Source: Polycladomyces subterraneus (GTDB lineage: Bacteria > Bacillota > Bacilli > Thermoactinomycetales > JIR-001). From it: a stretch of 64,000 bases of DNA. The DNA lies in NCBI RefSeq assembly GCF_030433435.1, contig NZ_JANRHH010000014.1, positions 62,001-126,000 on the forward strand, written 5' to 3'. Below, in pieces: positions 48,196 through 55,909 of this stretch. The notes below the pieces were generated by a model. It saw only the letters and a list, made by a program, of their open reading frames with translations, was not told where the DNA came from and did not search any database. Made by a program: the position numbers and the translations under genes. Numbering within the stretch: position 1 is the stretch's first letter; each line of letters begins with the position of its first letter.

Positions 48196-48222
48196 GTCCA
48201 CATCCTGTGGACGTTATTTTTT
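48196..48222 (+). terminator. Terminator of ytrH-ytrI
   Basis: GTCCACA-TCC-TGTGGAC hairpin followed by GTTATTTTTT, 34 bases after ytrI. The tail overlaps the stop codon of the convergent LysR gene. Confidence 0.85.
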
Positions 48223-49095
48223 CTCCTCCAAAGTCAGATTACTTTGTTTCACTGTTTGGATAAACCTTTCAAGCGCGATCGCTGCTTGTGAGTTTTTGTG
48301 ATAAACGAAAAAAACGGGGGAAATAGAAATGTTTTCGGGTAAGGAATGAACGGTGAATCGATGAAGATGGCCGTTGTGTTGCAAAAAGTGATGGGAAACG
48401 ATCGAGATTCCTACCCCAGATTCGACATAGGACAAGATAGCTTCGAGCGAATCCAAAACCATGATCCTATTGGTGTGGTATCCTTGTTCATTCATCCAAG
48501 TTATCAACCTGTTTCTATATGAGCAACCCTCCTCAAAAACCAACAGATATTTTTTGCGAGCTTCTGATAAGCTGAGAGGTTCGTTTTTGGAAGAAATCAT
48601 GACCAATTTTTCCTCAAAAATAGGCTTCTGTATCAAGTGCGGATGGTCAATCGCCGAACTTACAAATGCTCCATCCAACCGAAAATCCAAAACATACTCA
48701 ATTAACCTCTTTGACGAGTTTATCATCAAACTCAAGTTCACATCAGGATACTCTTTGCAAAAACGAGAGATTGAACTCGGCAACCTCGTAACCGCTACGG
48801 ATTCAATGGCTCCGATTTGAAGTGAGCCCATCAGTGTGTCGGTCTCCATAACCGCTTCTTTTGTCTCTTCAATTAAGTCAAAGATTCTTTCTGTATATTG
48901 CAGAAGAATTTTCCCCTTTGGTGTCAATGTCACGCCTTTGGCATGCCTGTAAAACAGTTGGGTTTTCAGCTGTCTTTCCAAGTGCTTGATTCGAGATGTA
49001 ACGTTTGATTGTACATAATTCAGTTTTCTAGCTGCTTTCGAAATACTCCCTTCTTTGGCAGTGACATAAAAAATTTGGAGATCACTTATTTCCAT
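48214..49095 (-). CDS. LysR-family transcriptional regulator
   Basis: The 293 residues begin with a LysR winged helix (MEISDLQIFYVTAKEGSISKAARKLNYVQSNVTSRIKHLERQL) followed by a two-lobed effector domain (about 90-290). The nearest type by eye is the CzcR/YtlI-like group of Bacillales. The gene is visibly more AT-rich than its neighbours and is divergent from a gate-type membrane protein, which it probably controls through the dyad at 49119-49134. Effector unknown. Confidence 0.92.
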   Translation of the reverse strand: MEISDLQIFYVTAKEGSISKAARKLNYVQSNVTSRIKHLERQLKTQLFYRHAKGVTLTPKGKILLQYTERIFDLIEETKEAVMETDTLMGSLQIGAIESVAVTRLPSSISRFCKEYPDVNLSLMINSSKRLIEYVLDFRLDGAFVSSAIDHPHLIQKPIFEEKLVMISSKNEPLSLSEARKKYLLVFEEGCSYRNRLITWMNEQGYHTNRIMVLDSLEAILSYVESGVGISIVSHHFLQHNGHLHRFTVHSLPENISISPVFFVYHKNSQAAIALERFIQTVKQSNLTLEEKK

Positions 49096-49118
49096 AAAGA
49101 CTCCCCTATAAGAAAAAG

Positions 49119-49134
49119 TGATACCTTAGTATCA
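49119..49134. promoter_or_regulatory. Dyad between lysR and the gate protein gene
   Basis: TGATAC-CTTA-GTATCA is a perfect interrupted palindrome placed 24 bases before the LysR start and 80 bases before the divergent gene. It contains a T-N11-A core typical of LysR sites. Confidence 0.55.
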
Positions 49135-49213
49135 ATATTAAGAATTATCGATGTTCAATGAGGTGGTGGTAAGATTAGGATACAAAGACGTCTAACAAGG
49201 CGGTAATGTGAAT

Positions 49214-50164
49214 ATGAGCTCAATAGCATGGAAAAAAGGCTTAAAGTCCGGTATTCATACATCTTGGACTTTGGGAAAAGTCATATTTACAGTAACACTC
49301 TTGGTCAATATTCTTCAATATACCACGGTAATCAAAAATTTGTCCCAAGCATTAACACCCGCCATGAAATGGATCGGATTGCCTGGAGAAGCGACAATCC
49401 CCCTGATCCTTGGTAATTTGATTAACTTGTATGCAGGAATCGGGGCGATTTTATCAATTTCCCTAACGAAGAAAGAGGTGTTTATTTTAGCCGTCATGCT
49501 CAGTTTTTCTCATAATTTAGTTTTAGAGTCCGTCATCTGCAGAAAAATCGGGGTGAATCCCGTACTCATCTCCTTCTTTCGAATATTCACAGCCATTTTA
49601 TTCGGATGGATTGTTCATATCAACTGGAATGGCAGTAATTCCCAGGCTCAATACGCCTTTATCAAGACGAAACCTGCAATTCCGAATGGATGGACCGAAA
49701 TCTTTACACAAGGGCTAAAGGCAGCTACCTTCAACACTTTACAATTTTGCCTCATTGCCATTCCTTTGTTGGTAATGATTCGAGTATTACATGATATGAA
49801 TTTGATTCATCGGTTTACCAGATGGACCAGTTTCTTTATTGAAACGCTTGGCATTGAAAAACGAACAAATCTTACAATCACCAGCGGACTATTGTTCGGA
49901 CTCATGTTTGGTGCCGGAATGATGATTCAACAGGTAAAGGAGAGGGCATTCAAAAAGAGGGACCTTATAATCATGATGATTTTATTATCTCTCTGCCATG
50001 CAGTGGTCGAAGATACGATTGCCTTTATTCCCTTAAACACGTACCTTGTCCCCATGATCATCATTAGATTTGGAGGGGCTATGGTTATTTCCCTCGTCGT
50101 TGCCCGCATACTGCAGCCAAAACCACAATCAGAAGGGATACATAAGGAGGAAAGAATCGGTTAG
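49214..50164 (+). CDS. Nucleoside-recognition (Gate) domain membrane protein
   Basis: Polytopic membrane protein of about 316 residues with eight or so hydrophobic segments. Two Gate-like halves are visible: LPGEATIPLILGNLINLYAGIGA (about 52-75) and SGLLFGLMFGAGMMIQQVKE with LSLCHAVVEDT in the second half, resembling YjiH/SpmA-SpmB-type proteins. Substrate unknown. The ATG at 49214 is chosen; a GTG two codons earlier is equally possible. AT-rich like the divergent LysR gene, suggesting joint transfer. Confidence 0.8.
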   Translation: MSSIAWKKGLKSGIHTSWTLGKVIFTVTLLVNILQYTTVIKNLSQALTPAMKWIGLPGEATIPLILGNLINLYAGIGAILSISLTKKEVFILAVMLSFSHNLVLESVICRKIGVNPVLISFFRIFTAILFGWIVHINWNGSNSQAQYAFIKTKPAIPNGWTEIFTQGLKAATFNTLQFCLIAIPLLVMIRVLHDMNLIHRFTRWTSFFIETLGIEKRTNLTITSGLLFGLMFGAGMMIQQVKERAFKKRDLIIMMILLSLCHAVVEDTIAFIPLNTYLVPMIIIRFGGAMVISLVVARILQPKPQSEGIHKEERIG

Positions 50165-50406
50165 ACAACGGATCAAGTTCGTTCTATCACAGCTTTGGGA
50201 TCTCCTCGAATCGTTTCTTTTCCATGGTGATAACTTGCCCTTTTGACCTGGAAGGGGTACTGAATGTTGGAAAATCATATAGTTTGGAGCGATAAAATCA
50301 TTACGAGTAAATGATATTAGGAGCGTTATATCCAGAAAATAATTATAATAGATAAAAAAGCGCCATTTCTTATTCGTACGACAAAGGATGAAAAGGGATG
50401 ACGGAA

Positions 50407-51171
50407 ATGGAAGTGGATTTCGGCAAGACCTCCCAAGATTACGTAAATTACCGCGCGGGGTATCCGGAAGCGTTGTTTCTTCGCCTGAAAACCTATGGAA
50501 TCGGTCAAGCTGGACAAACCATCCTGGATATCGGCACGGGCACGGGATACTTGGCCCGGCCCCTGGCCAAACAAGGAGCAAAAGTGACAGGAATGGATCC
50601 TTCCGCCCAAATGTTAGCCGCGGCTGCACAATTGGACCGGGAACAGAATATCACCATCAGTTATGTTCAGGGGAGAGCGGAAAATCTACCTTTTCCGGCC
50701 CATTTCTTTCATGTCGTGACAGCAGGTCAGTGCTGGCATTGGTTTGATAGGGATCAGGCCGCTCGGGAAGTGTACCGAGTACTTCAACCCGAAGGAAAAG
50801 TTGCCATCGTTCATTTCGACTGGCTACCGCTTCCGGGAAACGTCGTTTCCGTCACCGAACAGTTGATTCTACGTTATAACCCCAAATGGAAAGGCGGCGG
50901 TGGGACGGGTATTTACCCCCAATGGTTGACAGACCTGTCGAAATCCGGATTTCAAGATATAGAATCGTTTTCGTTCGATGTAAACGTGCGTTACACACAT
51001 GAAAGTTGGAGAGGGAGAATCCGTGCCAGCGCCGGAGTGGGTGCCAGTTTGCCTCCCGAGCTAGTGGATGCCTTTGACGCTGAATTACAAAAAATATTAA
51101 CGGCTTCCTACCCTGACCCGCTCATGATCCCTCATCGTGTGTTTGCCGTCATCGGGACCAAAAAAGTATGA
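50407..51171 (+). CDS. Class I SAM-dependent methyltransferase
   Basis: Methyltransferase of 254 residues with motif I ILDIGTGTGYLARPLA (about 40-55), motif II acidic residue in VTGMDPSAQML, and the later AENLPFPAHFFHVVTAGQCWHWFDRDQAAREVYRVLQPEGKVAI. The UbiE/YcgJ-like type. The ATG at 50407 has AAGGG at better spacing than the ATG three codons earlier. Substrate unknown; it has no obvious operon partner. Confidence 0.85.
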   Translation: MEVDFGKTSQDYVNYRAGYPEALFLRLKTYGIGQAGQTILDIGTGTGYLARPLAKQGAKVTGMDPSAQMLAAAAQLDREQNITISYVQGRAENLPFPAHFFHVVTAGQCWHWFDRDQAAREVYRVLQPEGKVAIVHFDWLPLPGNVVSVTEQLILRYNPKWKGGGGTGIYPQWLTDLSKSGFQDIESFSFDVNVRYTHESWRGRIRASAGVGASLPPELVDAFDAELQKILTASYPDPLMIPHRVFAVIGTKKV

Positions 51172-51274
51172 GGAGCTAAGCTGATCTGACAATGCTGTGA
51201 CCGGTTGACAAAACGTGTCGCAAATCTTTTCATTTTAGGGTATGATGAAACATAGAAGGAAAGGGGGAACCACC

Positions 51275-51463
51275 ATGATCATCAATCGTAAACATTTGGC
51301 CAAAGCCAAATTGGAAAAGATTAAAAAGGGCTATTCCGCATACGCGGAAACTGAAGAAGTGGCCCAATGGATCGAAAAAGAATTGGCCAACATGGATATT
51401 CCGGTTCATATCGACCGCACACCGCATGGGTACTGGTTCATCCCTGAAAAACAGGAAGGCTGA
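51275..51463 (+). CDS. Small conserved-looking cytoplasmic protein
   Basis: Not recognised. The 62 residues (MIINRKHLAKAKLEKIKKGYSAYAETEEVAQWIEKEL...DRTPHGYWFIPE) have a helix-rich charged first half and a short strand-like end. Start chosen for the ribosome site GAAAGGGGG. No membrane segment. A short GC hairpin (about 51485-51512) follows. Confidence 0.6.
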   Translation: MIINRKHLAKAKLEKIKKGYSAYAETEEVAQWIEKELANMDIPVHIDRTPHGYWFIPEKQEG

Positions 51464-51550
51464 CGGAAACATCCACAAGTTTCGCCTCCACCTGTCTTGG
51501 TGGCGGCGTTCTATTGTGTACATATTCTTGTTGTTTTGTAGGAGGATGTC

Positions 51551-51928
51551 ATGAAAACGCTTTTGTTGTTCTTCGTCGCCATCGTCATTGTGACGGCGAT
51601 CCTTGTCTTCATCAACAACTTGGCTGCTCGCCGGGCGGAAGGAAACCGACGCGGTTTTCACCAAGCCAAGATGAACATCAGCATGGGGGTCATGTTTCTC
51701 GCCATCGCCGGCTTGCATTTCGCCACTCCAGGCGGTACGTGGTTGCGCACCTTGTTGAACACGTTGATCCTGGTTATCGGCTTGATTAATTTGTATTATG
51801 GGATCAAACATTACCGCCATTTTCGCACGCTGTTGAATCAGGAGGGCGATATTGCGGAAACAACCAAAACCAAAGACGACAGCGGTGACCATGACACCAA
51901 CAACGAAACCGATCCCGCACGTGGATAA
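51551..51928 (+). CDS. ytpI: YtpI-family membrane protein
   Basis: A 125-residue protein with three membrane segments (about 2-23, 43-60, 67-90) and a charged Thr/Asp-rich tail. The layout and position beside ytoI match B. subtilis YtpI, whose function is unknown. RBS GGAGGATGTC before the ATG. A related shorter gene follows after 58 bases, so the two look like a tandem duplication. Confidence 0.8.
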   Translation: MKTLLLFFVAIVIVTAILVFINNLAARRAEGNRRGFHQAKMNISMGVMFLAIAGLHFATPGGTWLRTLLNTLILVIGLINLYYGIKHYRHFRTLLNQEGDIAETTKTKDDSGDHDTNNETDPARG

Positions 51929-51986
51929 CGAACGGCTTTTGACCAGCCGTTTTTTCTTTTCAGCTTCATTTTTAGGAGGGATGATC

Positions 51987-52262
51987 TTGAGCAGTTTGCT
52001 CCTGTTGGTCGGCATCCTCGTCTTTGTGATCGCTTTTGTCCTGCTGATCCGGCTCTTTTTCAAGTTCCGCCGGGCGGAAGGGGCCGAAAAACAGATGACC
52101 CAGGGACAATTTTTCGTCTATATCGGCATGATTTTCCTTTCTATGTCTTTGATCGAAGCGGTCACCAACGACGGTCATCCGTGGCTGAAACTGGCCTTGG
52201 GTGTGAGTTGCTTGTTGGATGGTATTCGACGGGTTCGGGCCTCAAAAAGGACGTCGATGTGA
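51987..52262 (+). CDS. Second YtpI-like membrane protein
   Basis: 91 residues with the same three-segment plan as its upstream neighbour (SSLLLLVGILVFVIAFVLLIRLFFKFRRAEG, GMIFLSMSLIEAV, LALGVSCLLDGIRRVRA). The shared RRAEG after segment one and the start of segment two (FVYIGMIFLSM versus NISMGVMFLAI) point to paralogy. TTG start after AGGAGGGATGATC; the ATG within that site is too close to it. Confidence 0.7.
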   Translation: MSSLLLLVGILVFVIAFVLLIRLFFKFRRAEGAEKQMTQGQFFVYIGMIFLSMSLIEAVTNDGHPWLKLALGVSCLLDGIRRVRASKRTSM

Positions 52263-52270
52263 GTGAATTC

Positions 52271-52292
52271 AGCCGCTGGTAGCGGCTTATTT
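52271..52292 (+). terminator. Terminator of the ytpI pair
   Basis: AGCCGCT-GGT-AGCGGCT followed by TATTT, eight bases after the stop codon. Confidence 0.75.
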
Positions 52293-52518
52293 CCTGCCAA
52301 CATATAATATAAGTGGGACGATACACCGAGTAATGAATGGGTTTGCTGCCAGTTCAATCAGTACACACAGCAGTTTTTCAAATTCTTTCTCCCCGCGATC
52401 CCGCCAATATTGTTCACTCCTCATAAAAAAGGGTGATCATTTTTCAGCGAAGTCCCGATCGCCAGATTGATCACACATATCAGAAAAATACTGAAAAAAA
52501 GTGAGGCACTCGGATCAC

Positions 52519-52686
52519 ATGTTTGAGATTCTTACTTCAATCTTTCAGTTGGTTAGTTTTCTTGTTTTCATCGGCATTCCCATCGCCTTCATCTGGTTCA
52601 TCGTCTGGATGGTGAAAAAAGTGAATCGAATCGAAACGCATTTGGAGACAATCGCCAAGATCAAGGAAAAAGAGACGGATGATTGA
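52519..52686 (+). CDS. Small single-span membrane protein
   Basis: 55 residues, MFEILTSIFQLVSFLVFIGIPIAFIWFIVWMVKKV then a charged helix RIETHLETIAKIKEKETDD. One long hydrophobic segment and a coil-like tail. A GTG six codons earlier also has a possible start. Not recognised; could be a regulator or scaffold peptide. Confidence 0.55.
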   Translation: MFEILTSIFQLVSFLVFIGIPIAFIWFIVWMVKKVNRIETHLETIAKIKEKETDD

Positions 52687-52798
52687 ATGAACTTCAGTGG
52701 AAATACGGGTCCTATATCAGGGGGGCTTATTCCGGCGTGTATTGATTCGTTACTCTCAAAACCGTTAGCAGAAAAAATATTATTGGGAGCTTACGCGA

Positions 52799-52873
52799 AA
52801 AAACGGGAGCCGCTTTCCCCCTGGCTCTCTGACCAACCCGCTACTGCGCAAGCGTGGGAATACCGGCTCCCGT
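52799..52873 (-). terminator. Terminator of ytoI
   Basis: On the minus strand CACGGGAGCCG and CGGCTCCCG pair over a long loop, followed by TTTTTT, 35 bases after the ytoI stop. Confidence 0.8.
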
Positions 52874-52907
52874 GACAAGTCAGCATGGATTTCCATTAGG
52901 AGATTCA

Positions 52908-54221
52908 TCACCGTTCAAACACCTGCGCCGACACCAACGCTTTGGAAACCAATTGCTCCTCGTGGTAAACTTCCATATCCACTTTGGCGAACTTGCGTCC
53001 CATCTCCAATATGCGTGGAACGAGCTGAATTTCGCTCTCCAACTGTACTGGCTTTAACAGATAGATTGTCAGGGTTTCCGGCACCAGATCGCTGCGCCGC
53101 TGGCGACGTAGGACGCGGTTCGCCGCTTCCGTGATCAGAGCGGTCAGCACACCGGTACTGAGCGTTCCCAGCGAATCCGTCATCTGTGGCGTCACCATTC
53201 CTCGAAACGCCACCTGGCCGTTTTTTTCCCGCACTTCGCTGAACCCCTGGAAAATCAGATCGTGGATCGTTTCCCCCACTTGCGGCTGTTTGGACATATA
53301 TTGCAGCGATTTAATTACATCCTGGCGGCTGATCACACCCAACAGCTTGCGCTGTTCGTTGACCACAGGCAACAGTTCAATCCCTTCCCATACCATCTCG
53401 TGAGCCGCCGATGCCAACGAGGTTTTCGGCGTCACGGTGATGGGATATTTGGTCATTACCTTCTCCAGCCGCTCTTTTGGATCGTGCCCCATCACATCTT
53501 TGGTGGTCACCATGCCGACTACTCTGTTTCCGTCGTCCACAACTGGATAACGACTGTGCCCCGTCTGTTGCACCATCTCGTGGAATCGTGTCACTTGGTC
53601 GTCCATATGCAGAGCAACCGGCTTGCGCTCCGGGGACAACATATCTTCCACCAACAGGATTTCCTTTTTGATCAAACGGTCGTCGATCGCGCGGTTGATC
53701 ATTGACGCCACGGTGAACGTATCATAACTGCAGGAGATGACGGGCAGCTCCAGCTCGTCGGCCAACGCCTTCACTTCATCCGTCGTATCGAAGCCGCCTG
53801 TGATCAATACTGCGGCGCCACGCTGAAGGGAGATGCGGTGTACATTGTCCCGGTTTCCTACGATCAACAGGTTGCCCGGTTCCACGTACCGCATCATCGC
53901 CTCCAGTTTCATCGCACCGATCACGAACCGGTTCAGGGTTTTGTGCAATCCGCCCCGACCGCCCAACACTTGGCCGTCAACGATATTGACCACTTCCGCA
54001 AACGTGAGTCGTTCGATATCCGAACGCTGTTTTTTCTCGATCCGAACCGTGCCGACGCGTTCGATCGTGTTGACCAGTCCCTGAACCTCGGCGTCCTTGA
54101 TCGCTCGATACGCCGTCCCTTCGCTGACCCCCAGCGTCTGGGCGATCTGACGGACGGAGATTTTGTGGCCGACCTCCAATTGCTCGATATATTTTAAAAT
54201 TTGCTCATGTTTGGTGGGCAT
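52908..54221 (-). CDS. ytoI: HTH-DRTGG-CBS-hot-dog regulator YtoI
   Basis: 437-residue multidomain protein: a winged-helix start (about 1-60, QIAQTLGVSEGTAYRAIKDAEVQGLVNT), a DRTGG domain (about 75-190), two CBS domains (about 195-310; ADDVMSPERK-type motifs GHSRYPVVDDGNRVVGMVT and GIELLPVVNEQRKLLGVISRQDV) and a hot-dog thioesterase-like domain at the end. CBS pairs often bind adenosyl or cyclic nucleotides. Same locus as B. subtilis ytoI. Function unknown; probably a nucleotide-sensing regulator. Confidence 0.9.
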   Translation of the reverse strand: MPTKHEQILKYIEQLEVGHKISVRQIAQTLGVSEGTAYRAIKDAEVQGLVNTIERVGTVRIEKKQRSDIERLTFAEVVNIVDGQVLGGRGGLHKTLNRFVIGAMKLEAMMRYVEPGNLLIVGNRDNVHRISLQRGAAVLITGGFDTTDEVKALADELELPVISCSYDTFTVASMINRAIDDRLIKKEILLVEDMLSPERKPVALHMDDQVTRFHEMVQQTGHSRYPVVDDGNRVVGMVTTKDVMGHDPKERLEKVMTKYPITVTPKTSLASAAHEMVWEGIELLPVVNEQRKLLGVISRQDVIKSLQYMSKQPQVGETIHDLIFQGFSEVREKNGQVAFRGMVTPQMTDSLGTLSTGVLTALITEAANRVLRRQRRSDLVPETLTIYLLKPVQLESEIQLVPRILEMGRKFAKVDMEVYHEEQLVSKALVSAQVFER

Positions 54222-54290
54222 ACGAATCCCTTCTTTCCCCCAAATTGTTGATCCTGTTATATAACATTATACACCAAATAAGATACAGTC

Positions 54291-54324
54291 CAAAAAAAGA
54301 AAAGGAGAGTCTCGACTCTCCTTT
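54291..54324 (-). terminator. Terminator upstream of ytoI
   Basis: Minus-strand AAAGGAGAGT-CGAG-ACTCTCCTTT followed by TCTTTTTTT. It ends the transcript from the 94-residue membrane gene and lies just before the ytoI promoter (-10 TATAAT at 54266-54271). Confidence 0.85.
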
Positions 54325-54457
54325 ATCTCTCTACCAAGTAACAGCTTTCGTTTCAAACTGAAACACGATACATCCCTCAACATTGGCGTGCAATTTTTCC
54401 GCCGGTTTCCAACATCGTTCAACAGTTGTTTGCTGGAATATGTTTCACCAACCTGTC

Positions 54458-54742
54458 CTATCCCATACGCCGCTTCTGTCTGCCCGACAGACGGGGGTTC
54501 CATGTCCGCTGTGCTTCCAGCCACCGTTGTCTCCGCTCCCGCTCTTCCCGCCGTTCGCGCTCCCGCTCTGTCCGCCAGGCCATCCAACCGTGGGCCGCCG
54601 CGACGAGCACGGCCAAGGACGTCCACAATACGGCAAACCATGAACCCCATCCCCACTCGGCGGAAAACGGCAGACGGGGAATCGCCAGCAACATCATCGT
54701 CAACGTCAACACCAGCGATAAGCCGTGCTTGTTCCGCAACAT
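54458..54742 (-). CDS. Small two-span membrane protein with charged tail
   Basis: Not recognised. 94 residues; ATG at 54742 with GGGAGGG upstream. Two hydrophobic segments (about 9-22 and 33-55) and a tail of alternating Arg and Glu (ERERERREERERRQRW) that may form a long helix. Confidence 0.6.
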   Translation of the reverse strand: MLRNKHGLSLVLTLTMMLLAIPRLPFSAEWGWGSWFAVLWTSLAVLVAAAHGWMAWRTERERERREERERRQRWLEAQRTWNPRLSGRQKRRMG

Positions 54743-54907
54743 GCACCATCCCTCCCGCACACCGTTGTTACATTTTACGTACAGGCCTCGGACGAAATGC
54801 AAAAAAAAAGAGACGGTGTGGCTCCGTCTCAATGAAGGGGGTTTTCATCCTGTTTTTTATCGTAATAGAAGTAGATTACAGTCAGGTTACATCGCATTTA
54901 CATTTTT

Positions 54908-55603
54908 TTATCGAGTGAGATCGATCGATTCCCCGCTTTGCAGGATGACACCCCGGATGCCTTTCTTCTCCAACCGTTTCACAAAAGCGTCGGCATCCTG
55001 CTCAATCAACGGGAAGGTGTTGTAATGCATGGGAATTACACGTTTGGCACCCACCCATTCGGCCGCCAACAACGCATCTTCGGGTCCCATCGTAAAATTG
55101 TCCCCGATCGGCAGCATGGCCACATCTACTTCATGTTGCATACCGATCAGTTTCATGTCGGAGAACAAACCGGTATCTCCCGCATGGTAGATGGTATAGT
55201 CCCCCATGGTGACGATCAGGCCGGCTGGCATGCCGAGATAGATAATTTCCTGCTTATCTTCACGGATAAAGCCGGAGCCGTGGAAAGCAGGCGTCAATTT
55301 CACGCGACCGAAATCAAACGTATGACCTCCGCCGATGTGCAAGGGATGCACCTTGGCTCCTTGCCATCCAAACCATGTGGCTAACTCGAACGGTGCAATA
55401 ATCGTGGCGTTGTTTTCCTTGGCGATTTGGAGGGCGTCGCCGACATGATCCCCGTGCCCGTGGGTCAGCAGAATGGCATCCACGCGGATGTCTTCCGGTT
55501 TGGCTGTCGCTTTCGGGTTGCCCGTCAGGAACGGATCGATGATCACGCGTTTGCCGTCATGTTCCAGCTCGAAACAGCTGTGCCCGTGAAACAGGATTTT
55601 CAC
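54908..55603 (-). CDS. ytkL: Metal-dependent hydrolase, UPF0173/YtkL
   Basis: Metallo-beta-lactamase-fold hydrolase of 231 residues. The GTG start with GGGAGGG gives the family N-terminus [29 protein letters not shown]. Metal ligands are visible in [12 protein letters not shown] (about 53-64), GHSCF and YHAGDTGLF. Substrate unknown; ytkL is at a similar locus in other Bacillales. Confidence 0.9.
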   Translation of the reverse strand: MKILFHGHSCFELEHDGKRVIIDPFLTGNPKATAKPEDIRVDAILLTHGHGDHVGDALQIAKENNATIIAPFELATWFGWQGAKVHPLHIGGGHTFDFGRVKLTPAFHGSGFIREDKQEIIYLGMPAGLIVTMGDYTIYHAGDTGLFSDMKLIGMQHEVDVAMLPIGDNFTMGPEDALLAAEWVGAKRVIPMHYNTFPLIEQDADAFVKRLEKKGIRGVILQSGESIDLTR

Positions 55604-55637
55604 TGTGATGCTCCCTCCCGATCTTTTCTGGTTTTGA

Positions 55638-55754
55638 GCGTGTCCAGTAAATACGGGTCGCATCGCCCTATCCCGGCTTGCTCCACCTGCACCCTGCACG
55701 AAGTCAACCGGGGCGGGAAGTATTGACACCTGATGAATGATTGACCGGACACGC
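55638..55754. repeat. Diverged short inverted-repeat element, copy B
   Basis: 117 bases bounded by the imperfect terminal inverted repeats GCGTGTCCAGTAAAT (55638-55652) and, reading inwards from the other end, GCGTGTCCGGTCAAT (55754-55740), identical at 13 of 15 positions. It contains the core (55672-55696) and the right block shared with copy A at 5945-6148. No target duplication was identified. The size suits a MITE-like or extragenic palindromic element. Confidence 0.5.
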
Positions 55755-55850
55755 ACTCGTCACTTCACTATCATTGTAACGTGTTTGCCGTAAGAGACAA
55801 AGTCCCTCCCCGCACGTGCAGGCTGTTCGATAGGCAAGCCCCTTTTTTTC

Positions 55851-55878
55851 ACCTGCATATACATGCCTACATACGATA
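55851..55878 (+). promoter_or_regulatory. SigK promoter of the yheC/yheD-like operon
   Basis: AC (55851-55852), 17 bases, CATACGATA (55870-55878): an exact fit to AC-N17-CATANNNTA. It lies 31 bases before the first ATP-grasp gene, whose ribosome site is GGAAGGGG. Predicts late mother-cell expression. Confidence 0.75.
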
Positions 55879-55909
55879 CATTAGCCAAATATAGCGGAAG
55901 GGGATCGTC

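Noticed and set aside
52687-52875. 62-codon frame before ytoI
   Set aside because: It runs through the ytoI terminator; treated as accidental.
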